A stretch of DNA of 42,742 bases from an uncultured Anaerosolibacter sp. (GTDB lineage: Bacteria; Bacillota_A; Clostridia; Peptostreptococcales; Thermotaleaceae): assembly GCA_937948705.1 (NCBI GenBank), contig CALECF010000002.1, positions 1 through 42,742 on the forward strand, given 5' to 3'. The position numbers and the translations under genes are program-made. Below the pieces are notes generated by a model that was not told where the DNA came from, searched no databases, and was given only the letters and a program-made list of their open reading frames with translations. Positions 33,936 to 41,471 of this stretch are shown in pieces; position 1 is the first letter of the stretch, and every line of letters begins with the position of its first letter.

Positions 33936-35096
33936 CTAGAATGAAATATAATCAGAAAGAACCATGAAGAAGTTATCAAGCTGCTTACCGCTTGTTTCAC
34001 TTGTTAAAACCTCAACTGTCATATCTGCCTTAGCTACTTCCTTAAAGATCTTTGCTAATTCTACTTTGTTCACCTTTTCAGTAAACTTACCTTCTAAGTA
34101 AGCTTTTGCATACTCAGCGCCACCTTCAACAAACATCATATTTACTGGTACTGGCCAAGTAGAGAATTTTCCTGTGCCGCCTTTTTCTGCGATCTTCACT
34201 TTAATTTGTTCGATAACATAGTTAATATCCCCTGCTTTGTCTTCAGGAATTGTGATTCCTAGAGCCCCTGGATATCCATGATATGGGCTAGGACAACATT
34301 GTTGTGGGAATAATGCCCCTTGCTCTAATACAGATTTAATAAGTGGCTCTTGCATTGAACAGTTTGTACTAAAGAATGCAGTCTCTTTTCCGAATTCAGT
34401 AACTTTTCTTGGTACATCTTCTAGAATGAACTGTTGTGCTCCAGGGACACCAGCATCTCCTGTTGGGTCTGGCGCAGTAGCATCAACAAACTTGACGCCA
34501 TTCTTTTCACATTCTGCTTTAAAGATATCTCTTCTCATAGCAAGGAGCTGATAAGACATATGTCTTGGGAAAGAATAGTGAACGAAATTCTTTGCTCCCA
34601 TTTTCTTCGCTTGCGCTATGATAGATACACCCATTCCAAGCTCATCGGCCTGAAGAACTACGTCAGCCTTTGAGGCGATCATATCTGGATCTTCACCTGG
34701 TACTGCGGCAATGAAAAGAAGATCAGATCTTACTTCTCTCGCTTTGTCAATGGCTGCAGATGTTCCAGGGATTGCCTGACAAATTACGATTGCCTTTACT
34801 TCTGGGTCAGATGCCATACTTAAAACATTGGCAATTGTCGTTTCTTGCTCTTTCATAAAGTTGTCTGGATATGTTTGTAGCACGATCATATCCCCATATT
34901 TTGCTTTTACTGCTTCAGCAGCTCTAAACTCTTCCTCGTTTTGAGATACTGTACCTGTCATGATACCGATCTTAAAGCTTTCAGCTTTTGCAGGCTCAGT
35001 CGCTGCAGGTTGCTCACTTGCTGGTTTTGGACCACAAGCAGCTAAGCTGAGCATCATCAAAACAGCTAAAATAATTGCTAAACTCTTTTTTAACAT
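33936..35096 (-). CDS. DUF3798 lipoprotein (candidate ABC substrate-binding protein)
   Basis: This 386-aa protein has a lipoprotein signal (KKSLAIILAVLMMLSL, lipobox LAAC, Cys21), then a Pro/Glu-rich linker and a periplasmic-binding-type domain with SFKIGIMTGTVSQNEEEFRAAEAV, VKAIVICQAIPGTSAAI and a QQCCPSPYHGYPGALGI segment. It matches what I know as DUF3798. By position, as the first gene before an ATPase and two permeases, and by its lipid anchor, it is probably the solute receptor of this importer. The fold may be close to BMP-type binding proteins. The substrate is unknown. The ATG follows GGGGGGAATC. Confidence 0.82.
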   Translation of the reverse strand: MLKKSLAIILAVLMMLSLAACGPKPASEQPAATEPAKAESFKIGIMTGTVSQNEEEFRAAEAVKAKYGDMIVLQTYPDNFMKEQETTIANVLSMASDPEVKAIVICQAIPGTSAAIDKAREVRSDLLFIAAVPGEDPDMIASKADVVLQADELGMGVSIIAQAKKMGAKNFVHYSFPRHMSYQLLAMRRDIFKAECEKNGVKFVDATAPDPTGDAGVPGAQQFILEDVPRKVTEFGKETAFFSTNCSMQEPLIKSVLEQGALFPQQCCPSPYHGYPGALGITIPEDKAGDINYVIEQIKVKIAEKGGTGKFSTWPVPVNMMFVEGGAEYAKAYLEGKFTEKVNKVELAKIFKEVAKADMTVEVLTSETSGKQLDNFFMVLSDYISF

Positions 35097-35204
35097 TTAG
35101 ATTCCCCCCATTTTAGTTATATATTTCAAAGGTAGGATTGGATGGTTCCCCTCCCTCTTTAAAATCAGTATATTTAATTCAATCTTATGCGCCCCTCGTC
35201 CAAT

Positions 35205-35276
35205 TCATGAATGAAGTTCTACATAAAAAAACCATGGGTAAATTTCCCATGGAAGATTATATTCTATATTGGTCAT
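35205..35276 (-). CDS. Possible leader peptide before the DUF3798 operon (doubtful)
   Basis: A 23-codon frame runs from ATG at 35276 to TGA at 35205. AAAGGA lies 5-6 nt upstream. It reads MTNIEYNLPWEIYPWFF and then VELHS after a Tyr, and it spans the CCATGGG/CCCATGG hairpin with T7 (35225-35252). Translation through this hairpin could affect termination. It may equally be chance in A/T-rich DNA. Confidence 0.2.
   Translation of the reverse strand: MTNIEYNLPWEIYPWFFYVELHS
35225..35252 (-). terminator. Terminator-like hairpin upstream of the DUF3798 operon
   Basis: CCATGGG (35232-35238) pairs with CCCATGG (35246-35252), followed on the minus strand by T7. There is no known gene upstream on this strand to terminate, so this could be an attenuator for the operon. 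Confidence 0.6.
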
Positions 35277-35504
35277 TAAAATCCTTTGTTTTTTTGGACT
35301 TTTTTAAATATTTCATATATTTATTATTTTATATATATTTCTGTTTTTAAAATAGTCCTTTTATCCTCTTCAATTTCATAAATATCTTATCTACTCCTAG
35401 AAAAAATTCATTTTTTCATATATTTTTCATATGACATTGGGTAAACTAATGATGAAAAACAAAAGGATCTTATTCCCTAAGATAAAAAGAAATCCTTTTG
35501 TTTC

Positions 35505-35626
35505 TCACAGGGAACTAATAGTTCCCTATGACGCTTCGCTGTAACCCTCCAATTATTAGACATAAAGGGGTGAACCCCTTTAAAAATCCCCCATATAGGA
35601 AATTTAAAACCATAATTTCCTATATA
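35505..35626. repeat. Multi-hairpin repeat, copy A
   Basis: Three consecutive hairpins: AGGGAAC/GTTCCCT (35509-35527), AAAGGGG/CCCCTTT (35564-35581) and ATATAGGAAATT/AATTTCCTATAT (35593-35604 with 35614-35625). Between the first two lies TATGACGCTTCGCTGTAACC. The same order of stems, and similar linker words (GACG, GCTGT, CCCC, AGGAAA, then TATA and AAAAAGAG), occurs at 40311-40464. This suggests a dispersed structured element. Not a known family to me. Confidence 0.55.
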
Positions 35627-35685
35627 TTAAAAAGAGAGGAAGGTGATGAAACATTTCAAAACATAAACTCATCTCTATTTTAATC

Positions 35686-37227
35686 GTGGCAGGGCTCGTA
35701 CTCTCTTGCTTTTTACTGTTAGGTTCCTTTGCAGGGAATCCGCCTGTAATAGATATCACAAATGCCAATAGAATCTTTCTATTGCTTTTGGCCGGAACCC
35801 TATTTACCCTTTATATGAAATGGGGAGATAACTCTCCTGAGTTAGAGCCCGCCCATATTAAAAGTGAAAGAAAAGAAAAAGATGATAAACGGAGTGAAGG
35901 CTCCGATCGACCTTCTATTCGCTTCAAAGACGTAGCTGGTCTTGAAGAAGTAAAAGAAGAACTTGCAGAAGTCATCGACTTTATCAACAATCCTGAAAAG
36001 TATTACAAAATGGGCGCTAAGATTCCTAAAGGAGTTCTCTTCTATGGTCCTCCAGGAACAGGAAAGACTTTACTGGCCCAAGCCATCGCCGGGGAAACCA
36101 ATTCGGCTTTTTTTCCCGCCAGTGGTGCTGAATTTGTAGAGAAATATGTAGGTGTCGGTGCAAAAAGGGTTCGAACGCTCTTTGAAAAAGCAAAAAAAGA
36201 TGCTCCTAGCGTCATATTCATTGATGAGATTGATGCCATTGGTGCAAAAAGAAGTACTGAGAGCAATAATGAAAAGGATCAGACCCTTAACCAACTCTTA
36301 ATTGAAATGGATGGGTTTCACTCCAATCAGACAGTCATTGTGGTGGGTGCCACCAATAGACTGGATCTTCTAGATGAAGCACTCCTTCGACCTGGAAGAT
36401 TCGACCGTCACATGTTTATTGGAAATCCTGATATTCGAGCCAGAGAAGAGATTTTAAAGGTTCATATTAAAAACAAGCCTATAGATTCCAAAGTAGACAT
36501 CAAGGGTCTGGCCAAAAGAACCCATGGTATGTCTGGTGCTCATCTTTCTAATATAGCCAACGAAGCTGCTATTTTAGCAGTTAGAAACAATAAAACCCAT
36601 ATTGGAACAGAGGAGTTTAATCAAGCCATCGAAAAAGTTATCGCAGGACTTCAACGAAAAAATGCAGTAGTCATGGAAAAAGAAAAGAAGATCGTTGCCT
36701 GTCACGAAGCAGGCCATGCCTTGGTAGGTAAACTTTTAAAAACAGATTTGATTTCAAAGGTGTCTATCATTCCAAGAGGCGAAGCCCTAGGATATGTCAT
36801 GTATTCTCCTGAAGAGGATCGCTATCTTATCACAACAAACGAGTTAAAAAACAAAATAAAAGTATTGCTAGGCGGCAGAGCTGCTGAAGAAATTATATTC
36901 GGTGAAGTCTCTACAGGCGCCCGTGATGACCTAAAGAAGGCGAATAGTATTGCTTATCAGATGGTATGTGAATATGGTATGAGTACTTTAGGAAACAGAA
37001 TATTTGAACCTAGTTTAGTAAAAAACTGCTATCCCATGATCGATCAGGAGATTAAAACCATTATTGATGGATGTTATAGTGAGTCTTTAGAGCACATAAA
37101 AGTGAACCTAGAAATTCTTGAAGAAGTATCGAAAACACTCTTTGACCGTGAAACCCTAACTGGTGAAGAGTTTGACACTATTTTTGAAGAAGCCCAAAGA
37201 AAACCTGCATATAGTAATTTAACATAA
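35686..37227 (+). CDS. Short FtsH-like AAA+ zinc metalloprotease; start uncertain
   Basis: This membrane-anchored ATP-dependent protease has two closely spaced N-terminal membrane segments (loop of only about a dozen residues, where FtsH has about 70), an AAA domain with Walker A GPPGTGKT, Walker [15 protein letters not shown] and RPGRFDR, and an M41 protease domain with HEAGH (His340, Glu341, His344 from the GTG at 35686) and STGARDD as third-ligand region. It degrades membrane or soluble proteins. The GTG at 35686 has no ribosome site. The only good site (GAGGAAGGTG) leads to an ATG at 35646 in another frame that stops after six codons; see findings. It faces thrS across a shared terminator. 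Confidence 0.9.
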   Translation: MAGLVLSCFLLLGSFAGNPPVIDITNANRIFLLLLAGTLFTLYMKWGDNSPELEPAHIKSERKEKDDKRSEGSDRPSIRFKDVAGLEEVKEELAEVIDFINNPEKYYKMGAKIPKGVLFYGPPGTGKTLLAQAIAGETNSAFFPASGAEFVEKYVGVGAKRVRTLFEKAKKDAPSVIFIDEIDAIGAKRSTESNNEKDQTLNQLLIEMDGFHSNQTVIVVGATNRLDLLDEALLRPGRFDRHMFIGNPDIRAREEILKVHIKNKPIDSKVDIKGLAKRTHGMSGAHLSNIANEAAILAVRNNKTHIGTEEFNQAIEKVIAGLQRKNAVVMEKEKKIVACHEAGHALVGKLLKTDLISKVSIIPRGEALGYVMYSPEEDRYLITTNELKNKIKVLLGGRAAEEIIFGEVSTGARDDLKKANSIAYQMVCEYGMSTLGNRIFEPSLVKNCYPMIDQEIKTIIDGCYSESLEHIKVNLEILEEVSKTLFDRETLTGEEFDTIFEEAQRKPAYSNLT

Positions 37228-37262
37228 AAGAGTCGTTTTGAAAATCAAAACGACTCTTTTAT
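37224..37262. terminator. Bidirectional terminator between the FtsH-like gene and thrS
   Basis: A 17-bp perfect stem, arms 37224-37240 and 37246-37262, loop AAAAT. T-runs on both strands come from the A4/T4 stem ends. It overlaps the FtsH-like stop codon (37225-37227) and lies 6 nt before the thrS stop. Confidence 0.9.
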
Positions 37263-37267
37263 TATAA

Positions 37268-39181
37268 CTATATTTTTTTTGATGTAATCTCTTCCTGGAT
37301 ACTAGCAATAAAAGCATGAAGATCTTGACTCCCCAATTCTCCATTATCCCTAGAACGTACGGATATAGTATTGGTTTCCATCTCCTTTTCTCCAACAATA
37401 ATCATATAAGGAACTTTCTCTAACTGAGCTTCCCGGATTTTGTAACCGATCTTCTCATTTCGATTATCCAATTCCACACGGATATCTAAATCTTGGAGTA
37501 TTTCAGTGATCTTTTCTGCATAATTCATAAATTTATCTGCAATAGGCAAAATCTTTACTTGTACTGGCGCTAACCACACAGGGAATTTTCCAGCAAAGTG
37601 CTCGATCAATATACCGATGAATCTTTCAATACTTCCAAAGATAACCCTATGCACCATAACAGGTCTATGCTTTTCTCCATCACTTCCGATATATGTGAGG
37701 TCAAATCGCTGTGGCATTTGGAAGTCTAATTGAATGGTACCACATTGCCATGTTCTTCCAATACAATCCTCTAAATGGAAGTCTATTTTAGGACCATAGA
37801 AAGCACCGTCTCCCTCATTAATTTTATACTTCAATCCTTTTTCTTCAAGGGCTTCTCTTAATGCATTGATTGCCATATCCCACTCTTCGTCTGAGCCCAT
37901 GGAGTTTTCTGGTCTAGTAGAAAGCTCTATATGATATTTAAAACCAAAAATACGGTATACATAGTCTACAAAATCAATTACATTTTTGATTTCATCTTTG
38001 ATCTGATCAGGCAGCATAAAGATATGGGCATCATCCTGAGTAAAACAGCGAACTCTCATCAAACCATGGAGGGCACCAGAAAGTTCATGTCTATGGACAA
38101 GACCCAGCTCACACATTCTAATAGGGAAATCACGGTAACTATACATCTTTCTATCATAAACAAGCATCGCACCAGGGCAGTTCATGGGTTTTACAGCAAA
38201 ATCCGTTTCATCAATTTGTGTAAAATACATATTTTCTTTATAGTGATCCCAGTGACCTGATGTATGCCATAACTGCTCATTTAAGATGATAGGGGTCTTC
38301 ACTTCTTCATAGCCCCTCTTTACATGGGCTTTTCTCCAAAAATCTTCAAGTAGATTTCGAATGACCATACCCTTTGGATGGAAGAACGGAAACCCTGGAC
38401 CTTCCTCTTGAATACTGAATAAATCTAGTTCTTTTCCTAGTTTTCGATGATCTCTTTTCTTAGCTTCCTCTAATCTATGGATATATTCCTCTAACATTTT
38501 CTGTTTTGGAAAGGATGTTCCATAGATTCTCTGAAGCATCTTGTTCTTCTCATCACCGCGCCAATAAGCACCAGCTACACTCAATAACTTGAACGCTTTT
38601 ACCGGCTTTGTTGTCGGCAAATGAGGCCCTGCACATAAATCTACGAATTCACCCTGCTTATAGAAAGAGATAATGGCGTCTTCTGGTAAATTTTCAATAA
38701 GCTCTACCTTGTAGAACTCGCCTTTCTCTTCCATATATTTTAACGCTTCATTTCTCGATAATTCAAATCGCTCTACACTCAAATCCTCTTGTGCTATTTT
38801 CTCCATTTCCTTCTCGATCTTTACCAGATCCTCTTGGGTAAATCTATGCTCTGAATCTAGATCGTAATAATATCCATTCTCAATGGCAGGACCAATGGCC
38901 AGCTTTGTTCCTGGAAATAATCTTACGACTGCTTGAGCCAAGATGTGGGCACTCGTATGTCTGAAAACATCTTGGCCACCTTCATCTTCAAATTTCAAAA
39001 TACTCAGTTCTGAGTCTTCATTTACAGCATATTTGAGTCCGACCACCTTGTCATTTACTTCTCCACCCACAGCCTCTTTTGCGAGTCGTGGACTAATACT
39101 CTCTGCAATTTCCATGACCGTTGTACCCTTTTGAAACTCTTTTACAGATCCATCTTTTAGCGTAATTTTAATTTTATCCAT
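37268..39181 (-). CDS. thrS: Threonyl-tRNA synthetase
   Basis: This 637-aa class II synthetase has an N-terminal TGS domain (about 1-60), the editing/second domain with HTSAHILAQAV (about 73-83) and VDLCAGPHLP (HxxxH/C-type zinc site), the catalytic core with MNCPGAML (about 335-342) and motif 3 PVMVHRVIFGSIERF (about 500-515), and a C-terminal anticodon-binding domain (PVWLAPVQVKILPI onward). The start was moved to the ATG at 39181 because GAAGGAGGT lies 7 nt before it and MDKIKITLKDGS aligns with usual starts. It is controlled by a Thr T-box upstream. Confidence 0.98.
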   Translation of the reverse strand: MDKIKITLKDGSVKEFQKGTTVMEIAESISPRLAKEAVGGEVNDKVVGLKYAVNEDSELSILKFEDEGGQDVFRHTSAHILAQAVVRLFPGTKLAIGPAIENGYYYDLDSEHRFTQEDLVKIEKEMEKIAQEDLSVERFELSRNEALKYMEEKGEFYKVELIENLPEDAIISFYKQGEFVDLCAGPHLPTTKPVKAFKLLSVAGAYWRGDEKNKMLQRIYGTSFPKQKMLEEYIHRLEEAKKRDHRKLGKELDLFSIQEEGPGFPFFHPKGMVIRNLLEDFWRKAHVKRGYEEVKTPIILNEQLWHTSGHWDHYKENMYFTQIDETDFAVKPMNCPGAMLVYDRKMYSYRDFPIRMCELGLVHRHELSGALHGLMRVRCFTQDDAHIFMLPDQIKDEIKNVIDFVDYVYRIFGFKYHIELSTRPENSMGSDEEWDMAINALREALEEKGLKYKINEGDGAFYGPKIDFHLEDCIGRTWQCGTIQLDFQMPQRFDLTYIGSDGEKHRPVMVHRVIFGSIERFIGILIEHFAGKFPVWLAPVQVKILPIADKFMNYAEKITEILQDLDIRVELDNRNEKIGYKIREAQLEKVPYMIIVGEKEMETNTISVRSRDNGELGSQDLHAFIASIQEEITSKKI

Positions 39182-39234
39182 GTGGTATACCTCCTTCATC
39201 TTTATAAACATTTTCCAAAATTTAATTTAAATAC

Positions 39235-39480
39235 AAAAAATCCTCCCACCCCAAAGCCGTAGCTAAGGGACGAGAGGTTATTCCCGCGGTTCCACCCTAA
39301 TTGAATCAGATCCACTCTTTGACATTAACGCTGCCAAAACGAACACCCTTTCATTATATAACTACTCAGGTATAGCTCAGAGCTAGTTTTTCCTATAGCC
39401 TTATCCAAGGATGTTTCCAGCCGCGACATCCTCTCTCTGATGGTTAGACACATAGTACTTTGTCTCTTCATTGCCTTTTT
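39235..39480 (-). promoter_or_regulatory. T-box leader of thrS, specifier ACT (Thr)
   Basis: The T-box sequence AGGGTGGAACCGCGGG is at 39283-39298. The terminator (CCTCCCACCCC 39242-39252 with GGGACGAGAGG 39267-39277, several G-U pairs) is followed by T6. On the minus strand the specifier loop reads GGAAAA-ACT-A-GCTCTG; ACT (39385-39387) is a threonine codon. Stem I extends to about 39480. Uncharged tRNA-Thr should promote read-through into thrS. Confidence 0.92.
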
Positions 39481-39502
39481 CATATCATTGTGATTTTTTT
39501 AT

Positions 39503-39531
39503 ATTATATGTGTATTTTCTGCCCTTGTCAA
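39503..39531 (-). promoter_or_regulatory. thrS promoter
   Basis: Perfect consensus: -35 TTGACA at 39526-39531, 17-nt spacer, -10 TATAAT at 39503-39508. It is the strongest promoter seen in the window. Confidence 0.9.
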
Positions 39532-39574
39532 TGATTTTATTCACTCTTTTTCCTTATTCTGCCACAATTTATCA

Positions 39575-40186
39575 TCATATAAACAAAATGATGAGTCCCT
39601 GCAAAATTCCTATGAGAAAGCCAATGACACCACCTAAAATCTCAATATGCTTTAACTCTTTTTGAGCAATGGCTAAGATGATGTACTCCAGCTTGTCTAT
39701 CTCAAAATTATTAATTTTATCTTCAATAATCTGAGCAATGCTTACATTGCTGGTAGCCTTATGAACCATTTTTTCCGCTAGCTCAGTTAGAGCGATTTCT
39801 GCCTCTTTATCGATCACATCATCAATATAATCCATAAGCATTTGTTTAATTGCACTAGGTATAATGCCCGGGAGTTTTTGTTCTATTATTCTTTTAATCT
39901 TTCTCTTAATGCTAAAAATAATTTCACTTTTATTTTCCTTTTCAATAAATTTATCAATAATCTCTTCAATGGAGATTAGCTCAGATTCTACAATTTCGCC
40001 GATACTCCTCGCCAATTCTGACTTTCTCTTTGGAATTAGTCCTTGTATCGTTAGGTTCAATATGGGAATTTGGATAGGTTGTAATGGGCGGAAAATAAGT
40101 TTGATTGCCAGCACATTCGTAAACCATCCAATGGCAGCACCAATTAAAGCCAATATTATTAATTTTGTCCAAAACAATGTACTCAC
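39575..40186 (-). CDS. DUF445-family membrane protein
   Basis: This 203-aa protein has a hydrophobic segment at each end (about 8-30 and 182-202) around a helical, charged middle. The N-terminal IGWFTNVLAIKLIFRPLQPI signature matches the DUF445 family; the Bacillus homologue YheB is larger. A topology with both ends in the membrane and a coiled middle is typical. Function is unknown. Its stop lies 44 nt upstream of the thrS promoter, and no clear terminator intervenes, so some read-through into thrS is possible. Confidence 0.75.
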   Translation of the reverse strand: MSTLFWTKLIILALIGAAIGWFTNVLAIKLIFRPLQPIQIPILNLTIQGLIPKRKSELARSIGEIVESELISIEEIIDKFIEKENKSEIIFSIKRKIKRIIEQKLPGIIPSAIKQMLMDYIDDVIDKEAEIALTELAEKMVHKATSNVSIAQIIEDKINNFEIDKLEYIILAIAQKELKHIEILGGVIGFLIGILQGLIILFI

Positions 40187-40310
40187 CTCAAATCTATCAT
40201 CTTTTGTTTACCCAGCAATGTTATTTACAATCACTATGGTTTTAATCTTAAAAAGTATACCACAGCCATTCTTTGCATTCAACTTTTAATACCAAAACAT
40301 ATCTAAAAAG

Positions 40311-40464
40311 AGCGTCTCCTACGCTTTCGCTAGGAAACCCTAGGTTTCCTCCGACGACAGCAGAGCTGTCTGAGCACCTTCCTGAATTCGGGCAGGGGAT
40401 TTCATCCCCTACAACCCCTGTTTTTTATATAATAGGAAAGTAGAACTTTCCTATTATATAAAAA
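40311..40464. repeat. Multi-hairpin repeat, copy B
   Basis: A series of stems: AGCGT/ACGCT (40311-40325), AGGAAACC/GGTTTCCT (40332-40350), GACAGC/GCTGTC (40356-40370), AGGGGAT/ATCCCCT (40394-40410) and a 19-bp perfect stem, 40422-40440 with 40446-40464 (loop TAGAA). The order, the GGGG/CCCC middle stem and the terminal TA-rich AGGAAA stem followed by AAAAAGAG match copy A at 35505-35626. The region between YtxC and the DUF445 gene otherwise has no gene. Confidence 0.6.
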
Positions 40465-40484
40465 GAGTAGAGAGATCTCTACTC
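40465..40484 (-). terminator. Terminator after the YtxC-like gene
   Basis: GAGTAGAG (40465-40472) pairs with CTCTACTC (40477-40484), loop AGAT, followed on the minus strand by TTTTTATATAA. It overlaps the stop codon at 40479-40481 and is followed by the long stem of repeat copy B. Confidence 0.85.
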
Positions 40485-41390
40485 CTCCTTCACATGCTGT
40501 ACCAATGCGCAAAAATCACATCCATTGCATACATTTACTCGATCAGAGAATACATTTTTTATGGTTTTTATAATTTCTTTGTTATAAATCTTTCCCGTAA
40601 GATGGATGGTAATCTTCTTCGGTGCTATGGTAATAAGAGAGCTTATCAGAAGGTCATCGTATCCTATATCGTTATCCAGCATCTCTGCTGCCAAGTCTTC
40701 TATATGTTCATTATTGATACTCCGTCTTGATTTATCAAACAAATGATACTTTCCGTCTTCATGAATAAGTACGTTGATAGTGTCTATTTTTGCTTCCTGA
40801 ATATCCACAAAATATTTTAAAAGACGGATAAACTCATTGTATTCCTTTTCCATGAGAAAATCCTCTACAGCCTTATCCACACTATCTTCCAATTCAAGGA
40901 TATAACTCTTCAAACGAAAACGTATAAAGCCATCCAAATGTATAAAATCATTTTCTTTCAGATAGTCCATGACTTGCTGCAAAATTTTTGCTTTCCGACT
41001 AATTCGATAAGTGACGCCTTCATGATATTTATATTCTTCACTTTTAAGTACATTTTCCAGATGGCCTAGAATACTACCCCTTTCCACCGGGCTAAAATAA
41101 TAATATTGCTCTTGAAGAATTTTCGCAGCTAGCTTTGTTTCCTCGTACTGTATAATAATATCTGAAAAAGCATTTGCTAAATAATGCTTAAATATATTTT
41201 GAAAATCATTCTTGGTGTAATTCTTTAAGCTTAACTCGTCTACCTCAAAGGTTATACATTCATTTTTGCCTTGTTTTTCAGTATACTTCTCAATAATAAT
41301 TCCCTCTTTATCAAAATAACGAACTTCTTTGTCTATCCGATCATAAGCATACTGAGATATTTCAGAAAATAAAACAGAAAGCAGGTACAT
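40479..41390 (-). CDS. ytxC: YtxC-like sporulation-associated protein
   Basis: This 303-aa soluble protein, with recurring charged helices, matches the YtxC family (putative sporulation protein). Landmarks are HLDGFIRFRLKSYILELEDSVDKAVEDFLMEKEYNEFIRLLKYFVDIQE (about 150-200) and a C-terminal cysteine cluster CNGCDFC (about 290-296) that could bind a metal. In Bacillus ytxC lies next to thrS, and here only the DUF445 gene intervenes, which supports the call. The biochemical role is unknown. Translation likely starts at the ATG with GGAGTGAAAAAG upstream. It ends at a terminator overlapping its stop codon. Confidence 0.82.
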   Translation of the reverse strand: MYLLSVLFSEISQYAYDRIDKEVRYFDKEGIIIEKYTEKQGKNECITFEVDELSLKNYTKNDFQNIFKHYLANAFSDIIIQYEETKLAAKILQEQYYYFSPVERGSILGHLENVLKSEEYKYHEGVTYRISRKAKILQQVMDYLKENDFIHLDGFIRFRLKSYILELEDSVDKAVEDFLMEKEYNEFIRLLKYFVDIQEAKIDTINVLIHEDGKYHLFDKSRRSINNEHIEDLAAEMLDNDIGYDDLLISSLITIAPKKITIHLTGKIYNKEIIKTIKNVFSDRVNVCNGCDFCALVQHVKEE

Positions 41391-41471
41391 TCTTTTTCAC
41401 TCCTTTCTACGCTATTAGTAGTATATGTGTAATAAGAAGTGATATTCAAAATGAACGATTACATTTATTTC

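Larger units (their letters stand above)
35097..35640. other. Divergent intergenic region with several hairpins
   Basis: This 540-bp gap separates the DUF3798 operon (minus) from the FtsH-like gene (plus). It holds a terminator-like hairpin on the minus strand (35225-35252), a 12-bp stem (35457-35468 with 35492-35503), and the three-hairpin repeat at 35505-35626. Plus- and minus-strand promoters were not resolved. No known riboswitch was recognised. Confidence 0.55.

Noticed and set aside
35138..35350. 70-codon plus-strand frame in the DUF3798/FtsH-like gap
   Set aside because: No ribosome site, Phe/Tyr-rich low-complexity translation from A/T-rich DNA, overlaps the terminator-like hairpin.
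39981..40172. 63-codon minus-strand frame inside the DUF445 gene
   Set aside because: Shadow frame of the DUF445 coding sequence with no ribosome site.
40311..40464. CRISPR array or IS element at the hairpin cluster
   Set aside because: Stems are all different, no direct repeats of constant length and no transposase frame; treated as a structured repeat instead.
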